A DNA stretch of 64,000 bases from Anaerocolumna sp. MB42-C2 (GTDB lineage: Bacteria; Bacillota; Clostridia; Lachnospirales; Lachnospiraceae): positions 372,001-436,000 of the forward strand of contig NZ_CP133190.1 in assembly GCF_030913705.1 (NCBI RefSeq), in the 5' to 3' direction. A program made the translations under genes and the position numbers. Each line of letters starts with the position of its first letter. Position 1 is the stretch's first letter. Shown one piece after another: positions 16,926 through 26,907 of this stretch. Below the pieces are notes generated by a model that saw only the letters and a program-made list of their open reading frames with translations, made no database searches and had not been told where the DNA came from.

Positions 16926-18053
16926 TTACCCCCTTTTATTTTTTCTTTGTAAACTAATATTCATAACTAATCCAATTGCAATCATACTGCTGACTATGGA
17001 ACTTAGTCCATAACTTACAAAAGGTAATGGAATTCCGGTATTAGGTATAAGTGCCGTAGCTACACCTACATTGACAAATACTTGAAACATAAACATAGAT
17101 GCAATACCTGTTGCTATTAACATACCTTTAGCGTCTGGTGCATGACGAGCAATACTGATACATTTGAATATAATTATAGATAATAATGCTATTATAACAC
17201 AACTTCCAATAAATCCAAGTGATTCTCCAATTACTGAAAAAATAAAATCACTTTCAGAAACTGGGATAGAATCACTTTGAAGAGTATCTTTTCCCTCTTC
17301 TAATAATTTTCCTGTTAATTTACCGGATCCAATCACTGAGATTGAATTGTGTTGCTGATACAAAATGTCTGTAGAGCTATCCGATTCCGGATTTAAAAAA
17401 GACATAATTCTGTTTTCCTGATAAGTGGTTAAGAAAAATACATCATAACCCTGCTCAACGCACCATAGAGTCCCAAATATCAGTGGAATTCCAATTAACA
17501 AGACCGGCAAAATAATTTTGTAGCTTAAGCCGCCTGCAAATATCATCATTGCAAATACAAACATAATTACTAAACTGGTAGATAAATTAGTCTGAATTAA
17601 TATTAAAAAAGTCGGAACTGCAATTAGGATACCCATGATCAACAATACATAAAATTTATTCATCTTATCTTTAAACATAACCAGTAGCTGAGCCAAAAAG
17701 ATAATTAAAATGATTTTAGTCAACTCTGACGGCTGAAACATAAAGATTTTCAAATTTAACCAGCGTGTGGAATTATTAATTGTTGTACCTGCAACTCTTA
17801 CAGCAATCAATAATATTAAATTAATAATATAAAGAACTATATAAAATTGGCTGATAAAATGATAATCTATCAAAGAAACTATAATAATAATAATTAGTCC
17901 CAAAATAACTCCTGCTATCTGTTTCGTTGATAAACCTTCTCCCTCTTTCTCAACAAGACGAATAAGAAAAACACCAATTCCACTTAATAGCATTACTATT
18001 AGAATCATCCATATGTCATAGTTTCTTATATTGTACTTCTTAAATTGAAACAT
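16926..18053 (-). CDS. rodA: RodA/FtsW/SpoVE family peptidoglycan glycosyltransferase
   Basis: A SEDS-family membrane glycosyltransferase of 375 residues that polymerises lipid II together with a class B PBP. About ten membrane spans are seen, with the conserved RWLNLKIFMFQPSELTKI and the C-terminal NTGIPLPFVSYGLSS. I start at the ATG at 18053 (AAGGATG then seven bases), three codons inside the frame. Being in one block with mreBCD, PBP2 and minCDE, RodA (elongation) is more likely than FtsW or SpoVE, but the fold alone cannot settle this. Confidence 0.9.
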   Translation of the reverse strand: MFQFKKYNIRNYDIWMILIVMLLSGIGVFLIRLVEKEGEGLSTKQIAGVILGLIIIIIVSLIDYHFISQFYIVLYIINLILLIAVRVAGTTINNSTRWLNLKIFMFQPSELTKIILIIFLAQLLVMFKDKMNKFYVLLIMGILIAVPTFLILIQTNLSTSLVIMFVFAMMIFAGGLSYKIILPVLLIGIPLIFGTLWCVEQGYDVFFLTTYQENRIMSFLNPESDSSTDILYQQHNSISVIGSGKLTGKLLEEGKDTLQSDSIPVSESDFIFSVIGESLGFIGSCVIIALLSIIIFKCISIARHAPDAKGMLIATGIASMFMFQVFVNVGVATALIPNTGIPLPFVSYGLSSIVSSMIAIGLVMNISLQRKNKRG

Positions 18054-18064
18054 GCAAATCATCC

Positions 18065-18358
18065 TTATTTTTTGTTGGTTTTAAGATCTTTTATCGGAAT
18101 ATTTGCAAACAGCGCCGGAACAACTCCGTTATTTCCTTCTGATTCAGTCTGGGTTATCTTAATATCTAATCCCTCTAAATCGATCTCAATATATCTTGAT
18201 ATTACTGTAATAATATCATTTTTTATCTGTTCCATAATCTCAGGAGAACAGCCGGCACGATCAGAAACAAGTACTAATTTCAATCGATCTTTAGCCACGT
18301 TACTGGACGTTTTTTTCTTGAAGAAATCCGCCAAACTCATCATACTATCTCCTCTCAA
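18065..18358 (-). CDS. minE: Cell division topological specificity factor MinE
   Basis: A 97-residue protein that drives MinCD off the membrane and so sets the pattern for mid-cell division. The N-terminal amphipathic MSLADFFKKK, the MinD-contact stretch RLKLVLVSDRAGCSPEIMEQIKNDI and the C-terminal dimer domain are visible. It follows minD directly with no gap. MinE is absent from Bacillus but common in clostridia. Confidence 0.93.
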   Translation of the reverse strand: MRGDSMMSLADFFKKKTSSNVAKDRLKLVLVSDRAGCSPEIMEQIKNDIITVISRYIEIDLEGLDIKITQTESEGNNGVVPALFANIPIKDLKTNKK

Positions 18359-19150
18359 TTAGTTTTTCTTTAGTAGATTAGCAAGCTTACCAAAAAATCC
18401 CTGTTTTTCGTTTAAATCCAAATACGGAATATCCTCTCCAAGTATTCTGCGGCATATATTTAAATATGCTTGTCCGGCTAAAGTATCGGAACCAACTAAA
18501 GGTTCACCTTGGTTCGTTGAAATAACAATATTCTCATCATCCGGAACAACTCCTATTAAATCTACAGCCAGAATTTCAACAACATCAGAACTTGACATCA
18601 TATCTCCTCTTTTTACCATATCCATTCTAAGTCTGTTTACGATTAAATGAGTCTGCTTCATTTCATTTGCTTCCAGTAAGCCTATAATACGATCCGCATC
18701 ACGTACTGCGGATACTTCAGGAGTAGTAACTACTAATGCTCTGTCTGCACCGGCAATTGCATTTTTAAAGCCTTGTTCAATACCTGCTGGACAGTCCATT
18801 AATATGTAATCAAATTCATCTCTTAATTCATCTGCTAATTTTTTCATCTGCTCCGGCGTTACGGCTGTTTTATCCCTAGTCTGTGCAGATGGCAATAAGT
18901 AAAGGTTTGGATACCGTTTATCTTTTATTAATGCCTGTTTGATTCTGCAATTTCCCTCGATAACATCTACAAGATTATAGACGATTCGATTTTCAAGTCC
19001 CATAACTACGTCAAGATTTCTTAATCCTATATCTGTATCAATTAATACTACCTTTTTATCTAGTTTCGCTAAACCGGTTCCAACATTTGCTGTTGTCGTT
19101 GTTTTGCCTACTCCACCCTTACCGGATGTTATTACGATTACTTCACCCAT
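18359..19150 (-). CDS. minD: Septum site-determining ATPase MinD
   Basis: A deviant Walker A ATPase (263 residues) with GKGGVGKTTTTANVG at residues 10-24, where the first Lys is the signature lysine, and a C-terminal amphipathic membrane-targeting helix (FFGKLANLLKKN). It binds MinC at the membrane to block FtsZ rings near poles. Order here is minC-minD-minE. Confidence 0.96.
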   Translation of the reverse strand: MGEVIVITSGKGGVGKTTTTANVGTGLAKLDKKVVLIDTDIGLRNLDVVMGLENRIVYNLVDVIEGNCRIKQALIKDKRYPNLYLLPSAQTRDKTAVTPEQMKKLADELRDEFDYILMDCPAGIEQGFKNAIAGADRALVVTTPEVSAVRDADRIIGLLEANEMKQTHLIVNRLRMDMVKRGDMMSSSDVVEILAVDLIGVVPDDENIVISTNQGEPLVGSDTLAGQAYLNICRRILGEDIPYLDLNEKQGFFGKLANLLKKN

Positions 19151-19203
19151 TACTGTTTTTCCTCCAAAAGATTTTTTAACCTAATTATATAATAAATGAA
19201 ATA

Positions 19204-19869
19204 CTATATATTGATATCATTTAAAACCTCTTTGCTTAAAGGCTCTATATAGATATTGCCATTCTCCAGAAACGCAATTTTAGTTTCTTTTAAGCCGTCT
19301 TTCGCAGGTTTATCCGGAGCTCTTGCAATCGTATCCGCGATTCTGATTTGAACCGGATTCATTGCAAGGGCCAGAACAAAAGAATTCGTATTACCGGTAG
19401 CACCGGCAAATACCGTTCCTTTTAATGATCCTAATACAATAATATTACCTTTTGACACAATACGGGCACCCGGGTTCACATCACCAATAACAATTATGCT
19501 GGTTTCTGATTCCAAAACCTGGCCCGATCTGAGATTTCCTTTATAAAATTGACCTGTCGTATTCGAAAGTTCCATCAATTTTTCATCAAGGGCTTTTTTA
19601 AATACTTCTTCTTTTTGCGGGTCATTCTCTATGACACATACAACATGAAGCTCTGTTTCATCGGCAATAATATTTAAAATATCCCGCTGTTCTTCATTGG
19701 TTAAGTTTCTTCCCTCAAAACTGATTGCCATCTGTGCTTTTTCAAAAAATTTTGAAGAATCACGAAACTTTTCCGCAATTTTTTCTTTTAGTTCTTCAAA
19801 TTCCATTTCAGCATCCAGTACTACAACGATGCCATATTTATTACCCTTTATAATGACTGGATTATTCAT
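19204..19869 (-). CDS. minC: Septum site-determining protein MinC
   Basis: Inhibitor of FtsZ ring formation, 221 residues. The N-terminal domain (about 1-95) is poorly conserved; the C-terminal beta-helical domain is clear in GQVLESETSIIVIGDVNPGARIVSKGNIIVLGSLKGTVFAGA. It starts at ATG 19869 preceded by GGGAGGT, and precedes minD by 53 bases. Confidence 0.95.
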   Translation of the reverse strand: MNNPVIIKGNKYGIVVVLDAEMEFEELKEKIAEKFRDSSKFFEKAQMAISFEGRNLTNEEQRDILNIIADETELHVVCVIENDPQKEEVFKKALDEKLMELSNTTGQFYKGNLRSGQVLESETSIIVIGDVNPGARIVSKGNIIVLGSLKGTVFAGATGNTNSFVLALAMNPVQIRIADTIARAPDKPAKDGLKETKIAFLENGNIYIEPLSKEVLNDINI

Positions 19870-19898
19870 GAATACCTCCCGGATGGATTACTTTATTG

Positions 19899-19966
19899 TA
19901 ACTATTCAGGCCGCCCGATACATTCTTATGTTCTTGTCTGTTAGAACAGCAGTGTCTGAATAGTTA
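19899..19966 (-). repeat. Nested inverted repeat in the PBP2-minC gap
   Basis: TAACTATTCAG (19899-19909) and CTGAATAGTTA (19956-19966) are perfect 11-bp arms; between them TGTTCT and AGAACA form an inner hairpin. It lies just upstream of the minC ribosome-binding site on the transcribed strand. It could be a transcript structure or a small palindromic element. Confidence 0.55.
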
Positions 19967-19989
19967 ACGATTTTATATAATGATTCACA

Positions 19990-22866
19990 TTAATCCGTAA
20001 AAGTCGGTGAATCAGATTCCGGTAATATTGCACCACCGTTAACTAATTTTTCTTTATCTTTTACATCAAAATAATAGCTATAAATATCACGTGCCAGTTC
20101 AACTGCATTGCTGGAAGCATAACCATTTGGAATTACTACAGCAACTGATATTTCAGGATTTTCATAAGGTCCATAAGACAAAAACAAAGCATGGTTTGCT
20201 CGTAAGGTGCTTTCCTGTGCAGTACCGGTTTTGCCGGCTACTTTATAAGGCAGATCCTTAAACACATAAGAAGAAGAACTCCGGCTGCCGTTGGCAACCT
20301 TATACATCCCCTCATGTAGTAAGTTCCATGTAGTATCACTTACTTGTTTTAATTTTTCTGATTTTGCTTTATTATCCAATATTACCGAACCATCTTTATC
20401 AACAACTTTGTCGATTAAAGTCAACTCATACAGTGTTCCGCTTGTTGCGACTGCTGTCAAATAACGTGCCAGCTGTACAGGAGTATAGTTATTTGTACCC
20501 TGTCCGATAGCTGAACGAATGGAATCCTTATCGGATATGTGCGGTTCCGCTTCTTCCAATTCAATTCCCGATTTTCTGTTTAACCCATATAGAGCGGCGT
20601 ATCGTGAAAGTTCTTTCAATCCATTCTGATCCCTGTTAGGTCCTGCACTGCCACCTCCCAGCCGCCAGCCCAACTCATAAAAGAAATAATTGCAGGAAAC
20701 TTCAAGCGCTGTAGTGACATCTATTTTACCATGACTGGTGGTGGACCAGCAATGTGGTCCATTGGAGATTTTATCAAATTCATACTGATCTAAGATTGTT
20801 TCCGTAGGTCCAAGTACACCCTCCTCCAACCCAGCCGTAGCGGTTACCATTTTAAATGTAGAACCTGGAGCTGTCCGTTGTTTCGTAGCTCGATTATAAG
20901 AAGGAACTGTTAAATCATTCATCACTTTGGTATAATAAGCAGGATCAATTTTATTAGCAAATTTATTATTGTCATAACTTGGATAAGATACCATTGCTAA
21001 TACATCACCTGTTTTTACATCTGTTACAACAATTGATGCACTGCAGGGATCTAATGCCAATTGGGCAGGTGTGATTTCAAGCTTTTTTATCTTACCAGTT
21101 ATAAATGAATATGCGGAAGTAGTCCCATTCTCTAGTTTTGAAATTTCTTCCTCATTATATTTTAACACACCTTGGTCAAATAATAAAAGACAAATTTCTC
21201 TTCCTGATAATTTGTACGAATATACCAAATCCTTGTATATTTTTTTATGAAAAATGTTGTCTTCTAATAAAAGATTTTTAATATAATCTAAGAGTTTTTC
21301 ATAAAGTTCATCTGTACTAAAATATGCATCTCCAATATTTAATTTTGTTAGATCAATCCAGTTTTTAGATATTGCGTATTGCAGGAATTTACTGAGACTG
21401 ATTTTATTCGCTTGATAATCTTTATACGTATTGTCATTCTGGTCTATGGCAGACACCAAAGTAGTATCATTATTTATTTGTTTCTTAGAAGTTATTAGTA
21501 CATCTGCATCTCCTAACTTGGTATAGATATAAGATAAATAATCCTGCATTTCCTCAGAAGCCGAACTGTTAACCGTTGTACTGTTTATATCCAGCAGATT
21601 GCCCAGCTCACCAAGGACTTCTTCCTGTTTCGTTAAAAATTTTTGATGTACCTGTTTCTCCAAGCTGGTTGCATCATCTTCCGTAAAGGCATTCACATCA
21701 ATTACATTATTGTTTATTAATGCATAGTACACATCATAAATTGGTATTCTGATATCTTTTGAAGAGGTGCCTCTGGTTCCGGCATCCGTACTGTTATTAA
21801 TTTTTGATAGAAGTATTCCTGCCAAATGTCTTTCTATAATCTTATAAAAAGCTTTTTGATACATGTCATCAATTGTCAGATAGACATCTCCGCCTGCAAT
21901 CGGATTCTTGCGCTCTAAAATGTTTAGAAACTTACCGGCTGAATTAACTGATATGGTTTCAAGACCTTTTTTTCCGGCTAAATAAGATTCATATACTTTT
22001 TCAATACCGGTCTTACCGATAATATCTGAATTATTATATTCAGAACCTTTCGGCTGAGCTTCCAATTCATCCGAGTTAATCAATCCTGTATATCCCAGGA
22101 TCTGCGAATTATAAATGCTGTCATTATAGACACGGTTTGTCTGCTGGGCAATTCCGACACCCGGAAGAGTGGAACTGTTTTCATATATTGCAGCTACTGT
22201 TTCATTACTTACATTGGAAGATATAATGATCTGATTATATTTCGGATAATTTGCAAAGATGGCATATCTTAAAGTCATAATTTTTAGCGCGTCTTCCAAA
22301 GAATATTTGTCAGAAATATTAAACCATGTATTATATTTCTTATCCCCGTAACGCAAATAATCGAACACATCTTCAGCTGTCGCAGCTTTTTGTTCTTCTG
22401 ATAGTTCATCTATAGATTTCTTTCCATAGACATCCCTCTTAAACCTTAGTTCTGCTTTTTCATCAACAGTAAAATATAACTTGCCATCTTTATCAATGGC
22501 TATGCCAAATTCATTTTCTATAGTATTGCCATACTTTTCTAATAATAATATTAAATGAGAAAGCATGTCATTTTTTTCTTCGTTAGTTGTAAGCTTAGTG
22601 CTTTCTTCCAATACCACGGAATAGCTCAATTTGTTATAAGCCAGTAAAATTCCGTTTCTGTCATAAATATTACCTCTGGTGCTTTTAATTTCTCTGGTTT
22701 TTGTGTATTTTAAAGAAAGTTCCGTAGAATGTTCTTCTCCCTCAACTATCTGAAGGGTAAAGATCCGGTTTACCAATAAACTGAATAAAAATATAAAAAT
22801 CAGTGAAATAGGAAGCAGTCTGGAAGAAAGTACCTGCTTCACTTTTTCCCAAATAATGTCAATCAA
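19990..22866 (-). CDS. mrdA: Penicillin-binding protein 2-type transpeptidase, very long
   Basis: A class B penicillin-binding protein, the cross-linking partner of RodA in elongation. It has an N-terminal membrane span (about residues 15-33), a pedestal with TRGNIYDRNGILLAYN, and a C-terminal transpeptidase domain with STFK (Ser669), SCN (near 714) and KTGTAQ (near 877). At 958 residues it is much longer than the usual 600-700: about 230 extra residues, rich in Lys, Glu and Asn, lie between the pedestal (about residue 350) and the transpeptidase domain (about 590). The gene is four bases from mreD. Confidence 0.93.
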   Translation of the reverse strand: MIDIIWEKVKQVLSSRLLPISLIFIFLFSLLVNRIFTLQIVEGEEHSTELSLKYTKTREIKSTRGNIYDRNGILLAYNKLSYSVVLEESTKLTTNEEKNDMLSHLILLLEKYGNTIENEFGIAIDKDGKLYFTVDEKAELRFKRDVYGKKSIDELSEEQKAATAEDVFDYLRYGDKKYNTWFNISDKYSLEDALKIMTLRYAIFANYPKYNQIIISSNVSNETVAAIYENSSTLPGVGIAQQTNRVYNDSIYNSQILGYTGLINSDELEAQPKGSEYNNSDIIGKTGIEKVYESYLAGKKGLETISVNSAGKFLNILERKNPIAGGDVYLTIDDMYQKAFYKIIERHLAGILLSKINNSTDAGTRGTSSKDIRIPIYDVYYALINNNVIDVNAFTEDDATSLEKQVHQKFLTKQEEVLGELGNLLDINSTTVNSSASEEMQDYLSYIYTKLGDADVLITSKKQINNDTTLVSAIDQNDNTYKDYQANKISLSKFLQYAISKNWIDLTKLNIGDAYFSTDELYEKLLDYIKNLLLEDNIFHKKIYKDLVYSYKLSGREICLLLFDQGVLKYNEEEISKLENGTTSAYSFITGKIKKLEITPAQLALDPCSASIVVTDVKTGDVLAMVSYPSYDNNKFANKIDPAYYTKVMNDLTVPSYNRATKQRTAPGSTFKMVTATAGLEEGVLGPTETILDQYEFDKISNGPHCWSTTSHGKIDVTTALEVSCNYFFYELGWRLGGGSAGPNRDQNGLKELSRYAALYGLNRKSGIELEEAEPHISDKDSIRSAIGQGTNNYTPVQLARYLTAVATSGTLYELTLIDKVVDKDGSVILDNKAKSEKLKQVSDTTWNLLHEGMYKVANGSRSSSSYVFKDLPYKVAGKTGTAQESTLRANHALFLSYGPYENPEISVAVVIPNGYASSNAVELARDIYSYYFDVKDKEKLVNGGAILPESDSPTFTD

Positions 22867-22870
22867 TTCG

Positions 22871-23377
22871 CTACACCTCCTCTTCCTCTTTACGGTCCAG
22901 CCGCGTATTGATTATGTTCAGTAACTTGTATAATACAATAGAAACAACTACCGTATAAATAATTCCCGGCAATCCAATACTAACAAGATAAAATAATATG
23001 TTCAATTTACCTTTTAATAAGAATTCAAAAATATAGAACAAAAAAAAGTATACAAACTGACTTACTCCTACCAAAAAAATCGGAATCGTTAAATCATCTT
23101 TCACAAATATCCTATGACTATAGCCGTTTAAATAACCAATTATCATGTAAATTAAGGCATATAAGCCGAGTATATCACCATAACAAAAATCAATCAATAA
23201 CCCGCATACAAATCCTACAATGAGGCCCTCGGTTCTTCCCCGCATCAAACCAACCGCTACCGTTAATATAAGCAGGAGGTTTGGAGTTACATGGGCAAGA
23301 GCTAACCATTGAAATACCGTTGTCTGCAATAAAAAGCATATTAAAATTTCAATTATTACTACTATAAACCGTTTCAC
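22871..23377 (-). CDS. mreD: Rod shape-determining protein MreD
   Basis: A 168-residue membrane protein with five to six hydrophobic segments, of the MreD family (RFIVVIIEILICFLLQ..., GLMRGRTEGLIVGFVCGLLIDFCYGDILGLYAL). It is part of the Rod complex with MreC, RodA and PBP2. It sits between mreC and the PBP2 gene in the standard order. Confidence 0.9.
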   Translation of the reverse strand: MKRFIVVIIEILICFLLQTTVFQWLALAHVTPNLLLILTVAVGLMRGRTEGLIVGFVCGLLIDFCYGDILGLYALIYMIIGYLNGYSHRIFVKDDLTIPIFLVGVSQFVYFFLFYIFEFLLKGKLNILFYLVSIGLPGIIYTVVVSIVLYKLLNIINTRLDRKEEEEV

Positions 23378-23406
23378 TAATAATTACACTCCTGCCTTTT
23401 ATGGTG

Positions 23407-24279
23407 TTATTTCTTTTTTGTATCATCTATATCTACCAATGGTTCCTTTAATTCAGTGATGATAAGCACTTCTTCTAATCGGTCAAAATCAACAGCAGGA
23501 GTCAAATGTGCTGTTTTGGTAAGATTATTCGGATCAACGGTTAAGTCACTGATATAACCGATAAGTATTCCCTGCAGATATTTATCACTGATTGGCGAGG
23601 TTACTACTTCATAACCGTCGGATACTTTTGCATCCTTACTGATTAATTCTACGCCGATTACTCCTGAATTATATAATTCCAAATCACCATTTACAATACA
23701 TTGATCTGATGTTTTTAAAAACATTCCGCTTACATTACTGGAATCATCAATTATAGATTTAACTCTTGCCCAGTTTTTACCTACTTCTTCAACAATTCCT
23801 ACCAGCCCGTTTCCGGCAATTACATTCATATTAACAGCGATACCATCATCCGCGCCTTTATCAATTCGAAAACTATTATACCAGCTATTCGGATCTGCAT
23901 CAATTACCCTTGCACCGACTTTTGGATAATCTGCATATTTCTTATCCAATTTATATAAATCGCGGAACCGGTCTAATTCATATTTATCCTGTAATAATAT
24001 TTTATTTTCGTAGGATAAGTTACCAACCTGATTCTTAAGAGTTGCATTCTCTTTTAATAATTTATTTAAACTGGATAATTTCTCAACCTGATCTGAAATT
24101 GCATGGCCTATGGAATTAATACCATTCTGCATCGGTGATATAACGTTTCCTGCCGCTGTTTTTACTGGTGATAATTGTTCTTTATATTGAAAGGAAACAA
24201 ATATTAATACAAAGCATAATAAAGCGCCTGATATAAATAAATGCTTTGGATTTATATTGAACTTTGTCCTTCTTCTCAT
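23407..24279 (-). CDS. mreC: Rod shape-determining protein MreC
   Basis: A 290-residue protein with a single N-terminal membrane span (about 11-27), a coiled coil at about 60-100 (EKLSSLNKLLKENATLKNQ), and the beta-barrel MreC domain (GARVIDADPNSWYNSFRIDKGADDGI). It links MreB filaments with PBP2 on the outer face. Encoded between mreB and mreD. Confidence 0.93.
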   Translation of the reverse strand: MRRRTKFNINPKHLFISGALLCFVLIFVSFQYKEQLSPVKTAAGNVISPMQNGINSIGHAISDQVEKLSSLNKLLKENATLKNQVGNLSYENKILLQDKYELDRFRDLYKLDKKYADYPKVGARVIDADPNSWYNSFRIDKGADDGIAVNMNVIAGNGLVGIVEEVGKNWARVKSIIDDSSNVSGMFLKTSDQCIVNGDLELYNSGVIGVELISKDAKVSDGYEVVTSPISDKYLQGILIGYISDLTVDPNNLTKTAHLTPAVDFDRLEEVLIITELKEPLVDIDDTKKK

Positions 24280-24367
24280 AGATACCTCTTTTCCTATAAT
24301 CCGAGTAACATTTTTATCAGATAAACTGTTGATGTCAGTAAATCAGATTATTAAATATTTAAAAATG

Positions 24368-24412
24368 TCCGACCTTGGTATATGTTTTAAAACAGCATAC
24401 CCTTAGGCCGGA
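24368..24412 (-). repeat. Imperfect hairpin between mreB and mreC
   Basis: TCCGACCT pairs with AGGCCGGA and an inner GTATATG pairs with CAGCATAC, around TTTTAAAA. It lies between mreB and mreC on their transcribed strand, without a clear T-run. It could temper read-through or mark mRNA processing so that mreB is made in larger amounts than mreC. Confidence 0.45.
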
Positions 24413-24435
24413 TTATTAATATACTAAATTAAGGA

Positions 24436-25461
24436 TTAACCGCTAAAATTTGTTTGTTTTAAGGAACAGGCCAGTGAAAAGAGTTTCTTATCTTCAATGA
24501 TTTTGCCAAGTCCATTTACTACCGTGTCAGTGGCATCTTTACAGATATTCACATTTAGTCCCGTTTCTTTGGCGATTAATTTATCCAGACCCGATATTGA
24601 TGCAGACCCGCCTGTTACAAAAATACCGGAATCTATAATATCCGATGAAATTTCAGGGGGAGTTCTTTCTAATATTATTCGGATAGCATCAACGATTGTA
24701 GACAGATATTCCGTTATGGATTCATATACACTGGCTGAATTTATCTCAACTTCTGCGGGAAGACCGGTAACAACATTACGTCCGTAAACTTTAATACTGT
24801 TATCTTCCATTGGTAAAGCAGATGCCAACTCCTTTTTAATACCCTCTGAAGTTTTATCTCCGATAACCAGGTTATAATTTTTCTTTACGTAAGATTTAAT
24901 GGATTCATCCAGACGGTTACCTCCAATAGGGATCAACTTACTAATAACTATCCCGCCCAGGGACATAATGGAAACTTCTGTTGTATCAGCACCGATATCC
25001 ACCACCATAACCCCTTTCGCATTAGTTACGTCAAGTCCGATTCCAATAGCATCTGCAATAGGTTTTTCAACTATTTTTATATTCTTAGCCTTGAAATTAG
25101 AACTTGCAACCAGATCAAAAAATGCTCTTTTCTCCACTTCTGTTATATCTGAGGGGGTTGCTACGATAACAGCCACTGCCGATAATTTTTTGCTTTTTTT
25201 ATTAATTTTACGTATCATATAATTTAATAATTCTAACATATTAGCTATATCAGCAATTACACCATTTTTTACCGGATAACTTACGTATATGTTAGAGGGT
25301 GCCTTTTCATACATTTCAAAAGCTTCATTACCAGCCGCTATCACCTGTTTACGATTTGCAACCGCTATCATATTTTTTTCATCTAAGATGATCCCATCAT
25401 TTTTATGATATATTTTAATGGTACTAGTTCCAAAATCAATACCATATACCTTTCCTGCCAT
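24436..25461 (-). CDS. mreB: Rod shape-determining actin homologue MreB
   Basis: Bacterial actin of 341 residues. Nucleotide-binding motifs are visible: YGIDFGTSTIKIY (phosphate 1), VVDIGADTTEVSIMSLGGI (phosphate 2), and FVTGGSASISGLD (adenosine). It forms membrane-bound filaments that guide the Rod complex. Located between radC and mreC, as usual. Slightly longer separation from mreC (156 bases) is occupied by a hairpin. Confidence 0.95.
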   Translation of the reverse strand: MAGKVYGIDFGTSTIKIYHKNDGIILDEKNMIAVANRKQVIAAGNEAFEMYEKAPSNIYVSYPVKNGVIADIANMLELLNYMIRKINKKSKKLSAVAVIVATPSDITEVEKRAFFDLVASSNFKAKNIKIVEKPIADAIGIGLDVTNAKGVMVVDIGADTTEVSIMSLGGIVISKLIPIGGNRLDESIKSYVKKNYNLVIGDKTSEGIKKELASALPMEDNSIKVYGRNVVTGLPAEVEINSASVYESITEYLSTIVDAIRIILERTPPEISSDIIDSGIFVTGGSASISGLDKLIAKETGLNVNICKDATDTVVNGLGKIIEDKKLFSLACSLKQTNFSG

Positions 25462-25631
25462 ACCTGTTGTCTCCTTCCAAACTTGTTAACCGACGTAAAA
25501 TACTACTTTTACACACAATTGCATGTATTGTTCATCAGAACCGAGTGGCTGACAGCCACAAAATTTATTATTTTACTCTACCACCCTAAAATATTATCAG
25601 ATTCAAGATAACTGTACTATATATAACCAGG

Positions 25632-26330
25632 TTAAATATAACCTTGCTCACTTAAGCTTATATATTTATTATCTCCAATAATAATATGATCCATAAGTTT
25701 AATTCCAATTAAATTTCCAGCTTCTTTCATTCTTTTTGTAATTTGAATGTCTTCCATACTGGGAGTAGGATCACCGCTTGGATGATTATGCAGTAAAATA
25801 ACAAATACCGCTTCATATTTTAAAGCATTCAAAAAAATTTCCCGGGGTGATAATAAGGAACTGTTTATCGTGCCGGTAGAAATTATCATATCTTTTAAAA
25901 TCTTACTTTTGGAGTCTAACATGATAAGCAGAACTCTTTCCCTTGATAAATGCCGCATGTCCTGCATATAATAATGAGCAACCGCTTCAGGAGTGTTCAT
26001 TTTCAATCTTCCCTCATTGGTTGCTTTCGCCATACGTTTTGTCAATTCGGCAATACATAACAACTGAATTGCTTTCACTCTTCCGATACCTTTTATTGAC
26101 TGCAATTCATTCATATTCATATGATTTAACCCAATTAACCCGGGATAACTTCCAGAATAACCCAAAACTCTGGTAGCTAAATCTACTGATCTTTCATTCC
26201 TTGAACCGGAACGAATGATAATAGCCAACAGCTCTGCATCTGACAAAGCAGACGGGCCTGATTTTTCATACTTTTCATAAGGTCTTTCAGAAACAGGCAA
26301 CTCTTTCACAGTATAATACTTTTCTATCAT
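25632..26330 (-). CDS. radC: RadC family JAB-domain protein
   Basis: A 232-residue protein with an N-terminal helix-hairpin-helix region (LQSIKGIGRVKAIQLLCIAEL) and a C-terminal JAMM/JAB metal-binding domain showing HNHPSGDPTPSMED. RadC was once linked to DNA repair; its role is unsettled. It lies upstream of mreB, a widely conserved neighbour. Confidence 0.93.
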   Translation of the reverse strand: MIEKYYTVKELPVSERPYEKYEKSGPSALSDAELLAIIIRSGSRNERSVDLATRVLGYSGSYPGLIGLNHMNMNELQSIKGIGRVKAIQLLCIAELTKRMAKATNEGRLKMNTPEAVAHYYMQDMRHLSRERVLLIMLDSKSKILKDMIISTGTINSSLLSPREIFLNALKYEAVFVILLHNHPSGDPTPSMEDIQITKRMKEAGNLIGIKLMDHIIIGDNKYISLSEQGYI

Positions 26331-26379
26331 ATAACCTCCCGTTTATTCTCTCTCCAAGAAAATAAATAGGAAATCTATT

Positions 26380-26655
26380 CTAAAGCTTGCGATATATTAT
26401 TATGGCTAAGACTACACCTATAATGCTGGCAATTGTAATCTTGATCGATAACCCGAAGCTAATAACCATAACTCCTAAATTTAACCGTATAATTCCGGCA
26501 CCATTCGTATCTCCGAGACTAAAGTTTTGTCCGTAGTTTAACCAGGATAATCCTGATACATCTTTAGCCAGATATCCGATAAATCCACCTAATACTATAC
26601 CAGCTAAAATCAACAGTAATAATGCCCATGAGTTCTTACCGCTTACTCTTGCCAT
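26380..26655 (-). CDS. DUF4321 family small membrane protein
   Basis: A 91-residue protein with two hydrophobic segments (NSWALLLLILAGIVLGGFIGY and ITIASIIGVVLAIIIYRKL) joined by a Gly/Asn-rich loop, the DUF4321 pattern found next to radC/maf in clostridia. A frame opens further up at 26733; the ATG at 26655 follows TTTGGAGG by eight bases and fits the family start. Function unknown; first gene of the radC-mre block. Confidence 0.75.
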   Translation of the reverse strand: MARVSGKNSWALLLLILAGIVLGGFIGYLAKDVSGLSWLNYGQNFSLGDTNGAGIIRLNLGVMVISFGLSIKITIASIIGVVLAIIIYRKL

Positions 26656-26907
26656 AACAATATTACCTCCAAATACCAGATTTCTATTGTCCATTCTAAC
26701 ATAATTCATCACGTTTGTATACAAAAATAGCATAAAATACCTAAGGTAACTTTGATTATATTAGCACATTACCTAATATTCTTGTATTAAAAAGTACTTC
26801 TACATTTCATTTATATGAAGATGTATAAAATCGTTTTAACTGTTATTCTACACCTTAATAGTATCAGCATATAGTTATCCTATTAGCATATAAAACATAT
26901 TATAGAA

